Of a DNA stretch of 64,000 nt, positions 25,301 through 32,332 are shown in pieces. The translations under genes and the position numbers were made by a program. The stretch spans positions 124,001 to 188,000 of the forward strand of contig OZ240687.1 of the NCBI GenBank assembly GCA_965199285.1, given 5' to 3'. A model generated the notes under the pieces. That model searched no databases. It was not told the origin of the DNA and saw nothing but the letters and a program-made list of their open reading frames with translations. Numbering within the stretch: the first letter of the stretch is position 1; each line of letters opens with the position of its first letter. Origin of the DNA: CBDDGJ01 sp965199285 (lineage in GTDB: Bacteria > Pseudomonadota > Alphaproteobacteria > RS24).

Positions 25301-26088
25301 ATGACACAAATATATGGTCGCAAGAATTAACCCGCCCGTCAATTTTAGGGGTCACGCAATCAGATATGAAAGCCGCCCCGATAGGACGATTTCTCAAAAC
25401 AATGACGATTGATATTGAAATCTCTGATGGTGAATTGGAAAGCCGCTCTGCTTTACAAGTCTTAAATGGTTTGAACGCATTTGCGGTGCGAACCGAAAAA
25501 GGGTGGGAAATTATCCAATTTGGTGAAGCCCAGCTTATCGGCGAACGGCGCTATCGTTTATCACATATTTTGCGCGGCGCGATGGGTAGCGATGATATGA
25601 TGGTTGAACTTTTACCCGCAGGCGCGGATTGTGTGTTCCTAAGCACCGCTTTGCGCCCACTTAACTTTGCGCGTGAGCGGCTGGTATCAGAGGTTGAATT
25701 TGATTATGGCCCCGCCCAGCTTCAACAAGGCACATATGCGTGGCGTAAAACCAGCTATCAGCTCACCAATATTGCGTATCGGCCTCTATCACCGGTGCAT
25801 CTAAAAGCTAAATCACAAGCAAATGGTAACCTTGCCATTAGCTGGATTCGGCGCGGGCGGATTGATGCCGATAATTTTGAGACGGAAGAGATTCCGCTCG
25901 GCGAAGAACGCGAGCAATATCGGATACGGCTTTATGCAGATGGCGCGATTGTGAAAGACGATATTGTCGATGCACCAGACTGGCAATTCACCAGCGCGAT
26001 GCGCGATAATAGCAAAACATATAAACTCCATGTCGCACAAATCAGTGCCACTTATGGGGCTGGCGCAGAGGCAGTGTTAAATTTATAA
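22369..26088 (+). CDS. GTA megatron/host-interaction tail tip protein with TIM-barrel domain (g15)
   Basis: 1239 residues, the largest gene of the cluster. The N-terminal third carries the GTA-type fold (GEGHSIPIIFGRIRLGGQLI). Residues about 430-760 contain the glycosidase-like TIM-barrel region (KISYASNWDEYGHY, FIAIDAYFPLSDW, PIWLTEIGCPAVDKG), followed by the phage tail-protein 3 domain (DDVSLLPNLLQLQYLRDDG) and fibronectin-like C-terminal strands. It forms the tip that touches the recipient. No stop or frameshift interrupts it. It is the last GTA gene; no clear terminator follows. Confidence 0.9.
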   Translation: MSELNLVSSPSTTTGNPLLQIALTAAQWQQSQKTPTREFGRLEQLQILGVGEGHSIPIIFGRIRLGGQLIWQGGLKEHVHESGGGKSSSVPQQRHYSYSTHFAVGLCAGEISHIGRVWADGRLLDLSKYIMRVNNGTADQSPDPLIQSVEGENTPAYRSLAYVVFQDFDLSSFGNRIPQLSFEVFRRNEEAANLIRGVNIIPGATEFAYAPDIHVRAHRWDIIGENVNASPSLSDWHVSIDALQDACPACKQANLVVAWYGTDLRAGECVIEPRVLDGQRRNLPRDWFVAGRGRGQVNVVSQVRGRPAFGGTPNDQSIIDAIKDLKTRGIAVTFYPFLMMDIPAGNNLPNFEGGRGQPAYPWRGQISVYPQNVNGTKEAYNQLHRFVYGADGKSGLNGMMVHYANLCAQAGGVEAFLIGSEFAALSRVSQARGDYVFAKLLKEVAANVRKILPNTKISYASNWDEYGHYVEHEYGDVNFPLDEFWADENCDFIAIDAYFPLSDWRDGMTHLDAKNGARSISDIDYLKSNIEGGEYYDWYYASQEDRDKQTRTPITEWVFRSKDIRNWWLNTHYTRRNWQQDASTPWQAQSKPIWLTEIGCPAVDKGSNEPNQFPDKNAAAAAAGLPHYSNGQRDDVIQRHYIRAISEYFEDPAHNPVSSVYHAPMLARDKISIWAWDARPFPVFPYNTGLWADGVNWFTGHWLNGRVSSAGLADMWRHIADDQLTINATHGSVAVEGYLIDGQHSAREAMEPLLQSFGLDAVADGQGIKISDRGQAVNITPLTEDDLLAGSGRAVLQRDDVSLLPNLLQLQYLRDDGAYETAIVTARVNEQSLPQLRLSVPLVMSRGRAETIAARLLHEVRTEYEHMRFILPPRFVFLEPADILSYQGKLWRIVSVTYQGALEIEAIHYEPALYSNAQQDQLYETLIESVAAVARPELHILELPIAAQLANAQNDWPEGAPLAAVSGRPWPSSVLIEDDTNIWSQELTRPSILGVTQSDMKAAPIGRFLKTMTIDIEISDGELESRSALQVLNGLNAFAVRTEKGWEIIQFGEAQLIGERRYRLSHILRGAMGSDDMMVELLPAGADCVFLSTALRPLNFARERLVSEVEFDYGPAQLQQGTYAWRKTSYQLTNIAYRPLSPVHLKAKSQANGNLAISWIRRGRIDADNFETEEIPLGEEREQYRIRLYADGAIVKDDIVDAPDWQFTSAMRDNSKTYKLHVAQISATYGAGAEAVLNL

Positions 26089-26149
26089 AGATGGCTGGTC
26101 AGATTACAGAAATATGATATTCTCCCTTCCAAACTGAAGAGGAGGTATG

Positions 26150-26845
26150 ATGTCTAGATTAGTCGAATCATCGCCAAGCGTGAGCGACGCGCTTAACACC
26201 CGTTTTTCCTGTCGCGCTTTTTTGGATAAGGCTGTTGAGCCAGCGCTGGTGCGCGAGATTATCGAAACCGCAACCCGTGCCCCTTCTGGTGGCAATTTGC
26301 AGCCATGGCATGTCTGGGCTGTTGGAGGTGAAACATTACAATCGCTCAGTCAGGATGTCTTGTCGAGATGTGGTGAAACCCCGATGGGAGAGGGAGCGGA
26401 TTATCATATTTATCCCCCCGATCTGAAAGAACCATATGAGAGTCGTCGTCGTGATATTGGTGAGCGCATGTATGGATTATTAGGCATTCCGCGTGAGGCA
26501 AAGCGCGAACGTGGGGCGTGGATGTTCGAGAATTATAAATTTTTCGGCGCGCCCGTCGGTTTATTCTTTGCGATTGACCGTCAAATGCAAGAAGGGCAGT
26601 GGTCGGATTTGGGAATGTTTATTCAGTCAATCATGCTGCTCGCGCGCGAAAAGGGGTTGCACACATGCCCACAAGAAATATGGGCGCTGTGGAGCAAAAC
26701 CATCACCGCATGTCTCGATATTCCTGACCATATGATGTTCTTTTGCGGCCTGTCATTGGGTTATGCTGATCCCGATCATCCGGTAAATGCGCTTGAAAGC
26801 CCGCGTGCTGACATGGATGAGGTGGCGCATTATATTGACCTGTGA
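26150..26845 (+). CDS. Nitroreductase family protein
   Basis: 231 residues. The FMN-binding N-terminus RFSCRAFLDK and the RAPSGGNLQPWHVWAV motif (about 44-59) identify a nitroreductase, which reduces nitro, quinone or enone substrates with NAD(P)H. The C-terminal FCGLSLGYADPDHPVN is the usual end motif. GAGGAGG precedes two ATGs, 26147 and 26150; the second has the better spacing. It starts 61 bp after g15 on the same strand, but its own promoter is likely. True substrate unknown. Confidence 0.88.
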   Translation: MSRLVESSPSVSDALNTRFSCRAFLDKAVEPALVREIIETATRAPSGGNLQPWHVWAVGGETLQSLSQDVLSRCGETPMGEGADYHIYPPDLKEPYESRRRDIGERMYGLLGIPREAKRERGAWMFENYKFFGAPVGLFFAIDRQMQEGQWSDLGMFIQSIMLLAREKGLHTCPQEIWALWSKTITACLDIPDHMMFFCGLSLGYADPDHPVNALESPRADMDEVAHYIDL

Positions 26846-26857
26846 TAGAGGGAGAGA

Positions 26858-27508
26858 ATGCACGCGCTTTTATTTTGGGTGATGGCGGCACTTTTGGTCG
26901 CTGGTGTTTCAATATGCTTGCGGCGTGACCGTCTGTTCGCGCTTTTTTTGCCGCTTGCCGGGCTGTTGCTTTATCTCATGCTTGGCACGCCACAGCTTCC
27001 CGATTTTCCCTTACAATCTCGTTTGAACCAGCCGATTGAAGAACTGCCTGCTGGCGCGATTATTGTGTTGCTCGAAGAGCGCTTGCGGCAAACCCCTGAA
27101 GATGTGAAGGGGCGGCGTTTATTGGCGCGCGCGCAAGCAAGCGTGGGGCAAATTGAAGCGGCATCTGCCAACTGGTTGCGCGTTCTTGAAACAGCAGGCG
27201 AGGATGCCGAAGCCTATCGCGCGCTTGCCTTATCACGCATAGAGGGAGAGGTCATCCCCGATACGAGTTTTGAATTTCTCAAAAAAGCATATAAGCTGGC
27301 GCCAGAAGATATTATGACTCGCTATTATCTGGGCTTGGCTTACGCCCAACAAGCCGATATAGATAAGGCGCGTGAGATATGGGTGTCGCTATTGGCGGAT
27401 GTGCCGGCGGGTTTACCGGTCACAAATAAAATTAAGGCGCTGATGGCAGAATTTTCCAATCAGCCTTCCAGTCGCCATAAAGTAAAAGAGGGCGTAAATG
27501 AGTTTTAA
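26858..27508 (+). CDS. ccmI: CcmI/CycH-like cytochrome c maturation TPR protein
   Basis: 216 residues. Two N-terminal membrane spans (about 3-20 and 26-43) are followed by periplasmic TPR-like helices (VKGRRLLARAQASVGQIEAA, YYLGLAYAQQADIDKAREIW). Position directly before ccmE, ccmF and ccmH identifies it as the apocytochrome chaperone CcmI (CycH). It is shorter than longer CcmI proteins and keeps only a compact TPR part. ATG 26858 follows GGGAGAG. Its stop overlaps ccmE by 11 bp. Confidence 0.8.
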   Translation: MHALLFWVMAALLVAGVSICLRRDRLFALFLPLAGLLLYLMLGTPQLPDFPLQSRLNQPIEELPAGAIIVLLEERLRQTPEDVKGRRLLARAQASVGQIEAASANWLRVLETAGEDAEAYRALALSRIEGEVIPDTSFEFLKKAYKLAPEDIMTRYYLGLAYAQQADIDKAREIWVSLLADVPAGLPVTNKIKALMAEFSNQPSSRHKVKEGVNEF

Positions 27509-27962
27509 TCGATTTTTCCGCCTCTCCAAATCGAGGCGCGCGCTTGTGCTTGTGCTGGGTTTTTCGTTTTTGATGCTCACAATCGGGCTCATGCTCACTG
27601 CGCTTGAAGATAATATTATTTTCTTCCGTACCCCGTCCGATCTTACCAATGCAGAACGTCACTCTGACCGCGTGATGCGGCTTGGCGGTTTGGTGAAAGA
27701 AGAAAGCTGGCAAGGTGAGGGGCTGGAAAATAAATTCATCATTACCGACCTTGAGAAAGAGGTGGCGGTGGTCTATCGCGGTATTTTGCCTGACCTGTTT
27801 CGCGAAAATCAGGGCGTGATTGCGCAAGGGCGGTTTGTCGATGATTTGTTTATCGCCGATACGGTGCTTGCCAAACATGATGAAACCTATATGCCCAAAG
27901 AGGTTGCCGATCAGTTAAAAAAATCTGGTAAATGGAAGGAGCCCGCGCGCGATGATTATTGA
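27498..27962 (+). CDS. ccmE: Heme chaperone CcmE
   Basis: 154 residues. One N-terminal membrane anchor (ALVLVLGFSFLMLTIGLML) is followed by the periplasmic OB-fold (MRLGGLVKEESWQ). The heme-attaching histidine is His127 in LAKHDETYMP with Tyr131, the HxxxY signature. CcmE carries heme from CcmABCD to CcmF/H. The gene overlaps ccmI upstream and ccmF downstream, so it is in the middle of an operon. Confidence 0.95.
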   Translation: MSFNRFFRLSKSRRALVLVLGFSFLMLTIGLMLTALEDNIIFFRTPSDLTNAERHSDRVMRLGGLVKEESWQGEGLENKFIITDLEKEVAVVYRGILPDLFRENQGVIAQGRFVDDLFIADTVLAKHDETYMPKEVADQLKKSGKWKEPARDDY

Positions 27963-29889
27963 GCTTGGCCATTTCACTCTTATCTTGGCACTGCTTCTGG
28001 CATCAGGGCAAGTGTGGTTTGGGCTGCGCGCCGCCAAGCACGATCATCCGGGTTTACTTCAGCTGGCGCGGCGGGTTAGTCTTTTACAATTCCTGCTTTT
28101 GCTGATTGCCTTCGGGGTGCTTATGCAAGCCTATATTCGCTCAGATTTCTCGGTACTAAATGTGACGATTAACAGTCATGTCGCAAAGCCTCTGCTCTAT
28201 AAGATTTCGGGCGTTTGGGGCAATCATGAAGGCTCGATGTTGCTATGGGTGTTGATTTTAGCTCTGTTTGGCGCGGCGATCGCTTTTTCTCGACAAGCTA
28301 TCGAACCGGTTTTTCGAGCGCGGGTGATTGCGGTGCAAGGGGCGGTAAGCTTTTTGTTTCTTGGCTTTTTGCTCTTTACATCAAATCCTTTTATCCGACT
28401 TTTTCCAGCCCCCTTTTCTGGGCAAGGGCTTAATCCGGTTCTACAAGATCCGGCTCTGGCGGCGCATCCGCCAATGTTATATGTGGGCTATGTCGGTTTT
28501 TCGCTTGTCTTTGCTTTTGCTGTCGCTGCCCTTATGGGGCGCGAATTACCACTTAATTGGGCGCGCCTACTGCGCCCTTGGATTTTGATTGCATGGATTT
28601 TTCTGACCATCGGCATCGCGCTTGGATCATATTGGGCGTATTATGAACTTGGCTGGGGCGGGTTTTGGTTTTGGGATCCGGTTGAAAACGCTTCCCTTAT
28701 GCCATGGCTTTCGGGTACGGCACTTTTGCATTCAGCTTTGGTGACCCAACAGCGCGATCTTTTGAAAAGCTGGACAATATTATTAGCGATTTTAACCTTT
28801 GGTTTATCGCTGGTCGGGGCGTTTTTGGTGCGTTCCGGTATCCTGACCTCTGTCCATGCTTTTGCCAATGATCCGGCACGTGGGGTTTATATATTACTTA
28901 TTCTGGTTTTAATTATGGCAACGGCTCTGTGGCTTTATGCCCGCGCCAGCCGATATTTTTCAGCATCTGAAAAAATCATGCCCTTATCTCGTGAAACCGC
29001 CTTAGTGGTGAATAATGTATTTTTGGTAACGGCTGTCGCGACGGTGTTTATTGGCACACTTTATCCGCTATTTCTTGATGCGCTTGGCGGCGCGAAAATC
29101 TCTGTCGGTGCGCCTTATTTCTCGGCTGTCTTTTTACCGCTTATGGTTCCTTTTGTCATTCTATTGCCGTTTGGACCATTTTTGCGCTGGCGCAATGGGA
29201 TGCTTGCTTTGCGTCACTTATCCTTACCGCTGCTGGCAGCGTTGCTTGTTGGGGGTGGAATTTTTCTCGGTCGGGGTGCTGATATGGCGGTGAGCTTTGC
29301 GGTTGCCGGTAGCATCTGGTTGATAATGGGCGGCGGTGCCGATATTGCCATGCGGCTGCGTCTATATGAGGGGGATGTAATCCGAAAACTCATAAAAGCA
29401 AGGCTTATCCATTTTGCCTCTGGGCTTGCCCATGCCGGCATTGGGGTGATGCTGTTGGGCATTATTGGTGCAACCGCTTGGAAAGAGGAAGTGGTGGTTG
29501 CCATCGCGCCGCAAGACATTATCGAAATTGGTCATTATAAAATTCGCTTTGCGGGGGTTAAAAAAACCGAGGGGAAAAATTATCAATCCAGTCAAGCCAC
29601 TCTTACTTATGTAAGCGGGCCGCATAATTTTGGAACCCTAACGCCAGAGCGGCGCTTTTATCCGGTTGAACGAAATCAAACCACCGAGGCGGCTATTTAT
29701 AAACGGCTCGATCAGCATCTTTATGCGGTGCTTGGGGAATCGGCGGATGGCAAATATATTATTCGGATCTGGCTGCATCCGCTTGTGATGCTGATTTGGA
29801 TTGGCGCTGGTTTTATGGCGGTGGGGGGATTATGTCGATTGACAGAATTTATCCGCCCCCGAAACGTGAAGAATAGGCAAGATATATGA
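27952..29889 (+). CDS. ccmF: Heme lyase CcmF
   Basis: 645-residue polytopic membrane protein with about 14-15 spans. The heme-handling tryptophan-rich WWD region is seen as GWGGFWFWDPVENASLMPWL, and WGNHEGSMLLWVL is the second hallmark. Flanking periplasmic histidines appear as expected. With CcmH and CcmI it attaches heme to apocytochrome c. Its start overlaps ccmE by 11 bp, and its stop overlaps the ccmH ATG. Confidence 0.95.
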   Translation: MIIELGHFTLILALLLASGQVWFGLRAAKHDHPGLLQLARRVSLLQFLLLLIAFGVLMQAYIRSDFSVLNVTINSHVAKPLLYKISGVWGNHEGSMLLWVLILALFGAAIAFSRQAIEPVFRARVIAVQGAVSFLFLGFLLFTSNPFIRLFPAPFSGQGLNPVLQDPALAAHPPMLYVGYVGFSLVFAFAVAALMGRELPLNWARLLRPWILIAWIFLTIGIALGSYWAYYELGWGGFWFWDPVENASLMPWLSGTALLHSALVTQQRDLLKSWTILLAILTFGLSLVGAFLVRSGILTSVHAFANDPARGVYILLILVLIMATALWLYARASRYFSASEKIMPLSRETALVVNNVFLVTAVATVFIGTLYPLFLDALGGAKISVGAPYFSAVFLPLMVPFVILLPFGPFLRWRNGMLALRHLSLPLLAALLVGGGIFLGRGADMAVSFAVAGSIWLIMGGGADIAMRLRLYEGDVIRKLIKARLIHFASGLAHAGIGVMLLGIIGATAWKEEVVVAIAPQDIIEIGHYKIRFAGVKKTEGKNYQSSQATLTYVSGPHNFGTLTPERRFYPVERNQTTEAAIYKRLDQHLYAVLGESADGKYIIRIWLHPLVMLIWIGAGFMAVGGLCRLTEFIRPRNVKNRQDI

Positions 29890-30278
29890 AATATGTTTTA
29901 ATCATGGGTCTGCTTATTTTCCCAACCCTGCCTATCTATGCGCTTAGCCCAGGTGAGGAACTTTCCGACCCTATGCTTGAACAACGGGCGCGGGCGCTTT
30001 CAGCAGAATTGCGCTGTCTGGTATGTCAAAATCAATCCATTGATGACAGTGATGCGCCTTTAGCACGTGACCTTCGGCAGATTGTTCGGCAGCACATTAT
30101 GGCAGGACAAACCGATGCGGAAATTAAAGATTTTATCGTCGCGCGTTATGGTGAATTTGCTTTGTTAAAACCCCGCCTTGCACCGCATAATTATGCTTTA
30201 TGGATTTTTCCGGCATTGTTTTTTTTAATCGCTGTGATTGCGCTTTGGCGTTTATTCGGGTCTAATATGCGCGAATAG
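29886..30278 (+). CDS. ccmH: Cytochrome c maturation thiol protein CcmH (CycL)
   Basis: 130 residues with a signal peptide (MKYVLIMGLLIFPTLPIYA), the redox motif LRCLVCQNQSI with Cys44 and Cys47, and a C-terminal membrane anchor (LWIFPALFFLIAVIALWRLF). It keeps the apocytochrome CxxCH cysteines reduced for heme attachment. It follows ccmF by ATGA overlap. The order ccmI-ccmE-ccmF-ccmH without ccmG is the cycHJKL arrangement of rhizobia. Confidence 0.93.
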   Translation: MKYVLIMGLLIFPTLPIYALSPGEELSDPMLEQRARALSAELRCLVCQNQSIDDSDAPLARDLRQIVRQHIMAGQTDAEIKDFIVARYGEFALLKPRLAPHNYALWIFPALFFLIAVIALWRLFGSNMRE

Positions 30279-30290
30279 GGGCATAATCGC

Positions 30291-30968
30291 ATGAAAGTGC
30301 TTTTGATAGAAGATGATCAACAAGCCGCCACTGCCATTATTGCGGCATTAGCGCGTGAAGAGATAATCGTCGCCCATGTGCCGGATGGGGCGGCAGGGTT
30401 AAGCCATGCCCAAACTGAAGACTTTGATGTTCTGGTTGTTGATCGTATGCTACCAAAATTAGATGGTCTGTCACTGGTTAAAACCTTGCGCGATCAACAA
30501 TATCAGACTCCGATATTATTCGTTTCGGCGCTTGCCCAAATTGATGATCGAGTGGCAGGGCTTGAAGCTGGTGCAGATGATTACTTATCCAAACCATTTG
30601 CAATGCGTGAGTTGATTGCGCGTTTGCATGTGCTGGTGCGGCGTAAAGCCCCGATAACGCAGAGTTTGCAGATTGCCGATTTATCTGTCGATTTATTATC
30701 GCGTGAGGTTCACCGTCAGGGTGAGATGATTGATGTCCAAGGGCGCGAATATGATTTACTGGTTTTCCTGTTACAGCATGCCGGTACGATCGTCACCCGC
30801 CAGATGCTACTCAAAGAAATATGGCAATTGGATTTTGACCCCCAAACCAATGTGATTGATGTTCATATTTCACGCTTGCGGGGCAAAATTGACAAAGGCT
30901 TTTCACCGGCTTTATTGCACACAATTAGAGGGCAGGGATATGTCATGCGTGAGGCGGCGCATGATTAA
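30291..30968 (+). CDS. OmpR-family response regulator
   Basis: 225 residues. Receiver domain 1-115 with phosphorylatable Asp51 (VVDRMLP) and conserved Lys101 (LSKPF); C-terminal winged helix (about 130-222) with GREYDLLVFLLQHAG and IDVHISRLRGKID. It should control transcription under the kinase encoded next, whose start overlaps by 8 bp. It starts 13 bp after ccmH. The signal sensed is unknown; a similar two-component pair beside cycHJKL and glnE occurs in rhizobia, as far as I recall. Confidence 0.93.
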   Translation: MKVLLIEDDQQAATAIIAALAREEIIVAHVPDGAAGLSHAQTEDFDVLVVDRMLPKLDGLSLVKTLRDQQYQTPILFVSALAQIDDRVAGLEAGADDYLSKPFAMRELIARLHVLVRRKAPITQSLQIADLSVDLLSREVHRQGEMIDVQGREYDLLVFLLQHAGTIVTRQMLLKEIWQLDFDPQTNVIDVHISRLRGKIDKGFSPALLHTIRGQGYVMREAAHD

Positions 30969-32328
30969 ATTATTACGATCTACCAGTTTTCGGATGGCCT
31001 TGCTGTTTATTGGTTTATTTGCAATCTCTTCAATCGTGATTATGGGCTGGCTCTCGTCTTATGCTGAAGATTATATTCTCAGCGATACAGATCAGACCAT
31101 TCAATATGAGATTGAAACCATAAAGACGCTTTATCAATCGCAGGGGATGGAAGCGCTTCAAACCCATATCGATAATCTTAGCCATAATCCGCAAGCCGGT
31201 ATTTATTTTTTGGTCGATGGCGCTGGCCAAAAACGAGCCGGTAATCTTGATTTTTTACCTCCTCTGATTAGCTCGCGCCCAAGCGATAAGGGCGAAGGGC
31301 AAATTGAATTTCTATTTGAAAATCCGCAAGATAAGACCCACCCTTTGCGCCTCTATGGTCACCAGCTCTATTTAGAAAATGGCGAAATGATACTGGTCGC
31401 CCGCAATATGGCCCCTTATGATGCGCTTTTGCAGCGTGGACGTATTGTGTTTATCCTCAGCGGTGGCGGGGCTATTCTGCTTGCCTTTTTAGGGGGGCTG
31501 ATTATGGCGCGCAATAATATGCAGCATGTCATCCGCTTGGGGGAGAATTTGCAAAAAGCACGAATAGATGGGAAAGCGCGTCTTCCCTTGCGGCATCGAC
31601 ATGATGAATTTGATAATCTGTCTGAGCAGGTTAATGATTTGCTACACCATATTGAAAAACTTGTCACAACAATGCGTGAGATGAGTGAGAATATAGCGCA
31701 TGATTTTCGCAAACCGTTAAATCATTTGCGGGTGGAATTAGAAACCGTCCTGTTATCAGATAAGATTGATAGGGAAAAGCTCGAACAAGCTCTAAGCGAA
31801 ATTGACGCTATCAATCGCGATTTTGATACAATGCTGCTTTTGTCGCGTCTGGATAGTCAATCAATAGATATACCCCTCTCTTTGCAAGCGATACATCTTA
31901 TAATTGCTGAAATTGCGGATTTTTATACCCCGCAAATCGAAGAAGCTGGTATGTCGCTTGCCTGTGTAATTGAAGACGCGGTGCAGATAAATTGTCATGC
32001 TGATTTATTGAAACGCGCACTGGTTAATCTTTTAGAAAATGCACTTACGCATGGGGCGCGGGAAGGCGGTACAATCACGATCAGTTTGCAGCAGCTTGAA
32101 GATGCGGTTGAGCTCTCTATTGCCGATCAAGGGCAGGGGGTTGCCGAACCAGATTTTGAATATATTCAGCAACGCTATACAAGGCTTGATCATGCCCGCA
32201 CCAAAGCCGGTAATGGGATTGGCCTGTCACTCGTCGGCGCGATTGGTGAAGCGCATGGCGGTTATTTAAGATTAGCAGAAAATACGCCATCGGGTCTTAT
32301 TGTCACCATCGGATTGCCGAAGGGATAA
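30961..32328 (+). CDS. Membrane sensor histidine kinase
   Basis: 455 residues. Two membrane spans (about 12-32 and 158-180) enclose a periplasmic sensor domain of about 125 residues; a HAMP linker follows. The H-box is NIAHDFRKPLNHLRVELE with phosphate acceptor His247; N-box NLLENALTHGAREGG, G1 IADQGQGV and G2 GNGIGLSLV complete the ATPase domain. It pairs with the upstream response regulator by overlap of genes. Start ATG 30961 is selected because earlier starts would run within the regulator. Signal unknown. Confidence 0.92.
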   Translation: MIKLLRSTSFRMALLFIGLFAISSIVIMGWLSSYAEDYILSDTDQTIQYEIETIKTLYQSQGMEALQTHIDNLSHNPQAGIYFLVDGAGQKRAGNLDFLPPLISSRPSDKGEGQIEFLFENPQDKTHPLRLYGHQLYLENGEMILVARNMAPYDALLQRGRIVFILSGGGAILLAFLGGLIMARNNMQHVIRLGENLQKARIDGKARLPLRHRHDEFDNLSEQVNDLLHHIEKLVTTMREMSENIAHDFRKPLNHLRVELETVLLSDKIDREKLEQALSEIDAINRDFDTMLLLSRLDSQSIDIPLSLQAIHLIIAEIADFYTPQIEEAGMSLACVIEDAVQINCHADLLKRALVNLLENALTHGAREGGTITISLQQLEDAVELSIADQGQGVAEPDFEYIQQRYTRLDHARTKAGNGIGLSLVGAIGEAHGGYLRLAENTPSGLIVTIGLPKG

Positions 32329-32332
32329 TCTG

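Noticed and set aside
13294..26088. Interpretation as an ordinary prophage
   Set aside because: Gene order is that of alphaproteobacterial GTAs, and integrase, repressor, replication and att-like repeats are missing.
27952..30278. Apparent loss of ccmG between ccmF and ccmH
   Set aside because: The order ccmI-ccmE-ccmF-ccmH without ccmG is the known cycHJKL arrangement; ccmG then lies elsewhere with ccmABCD.
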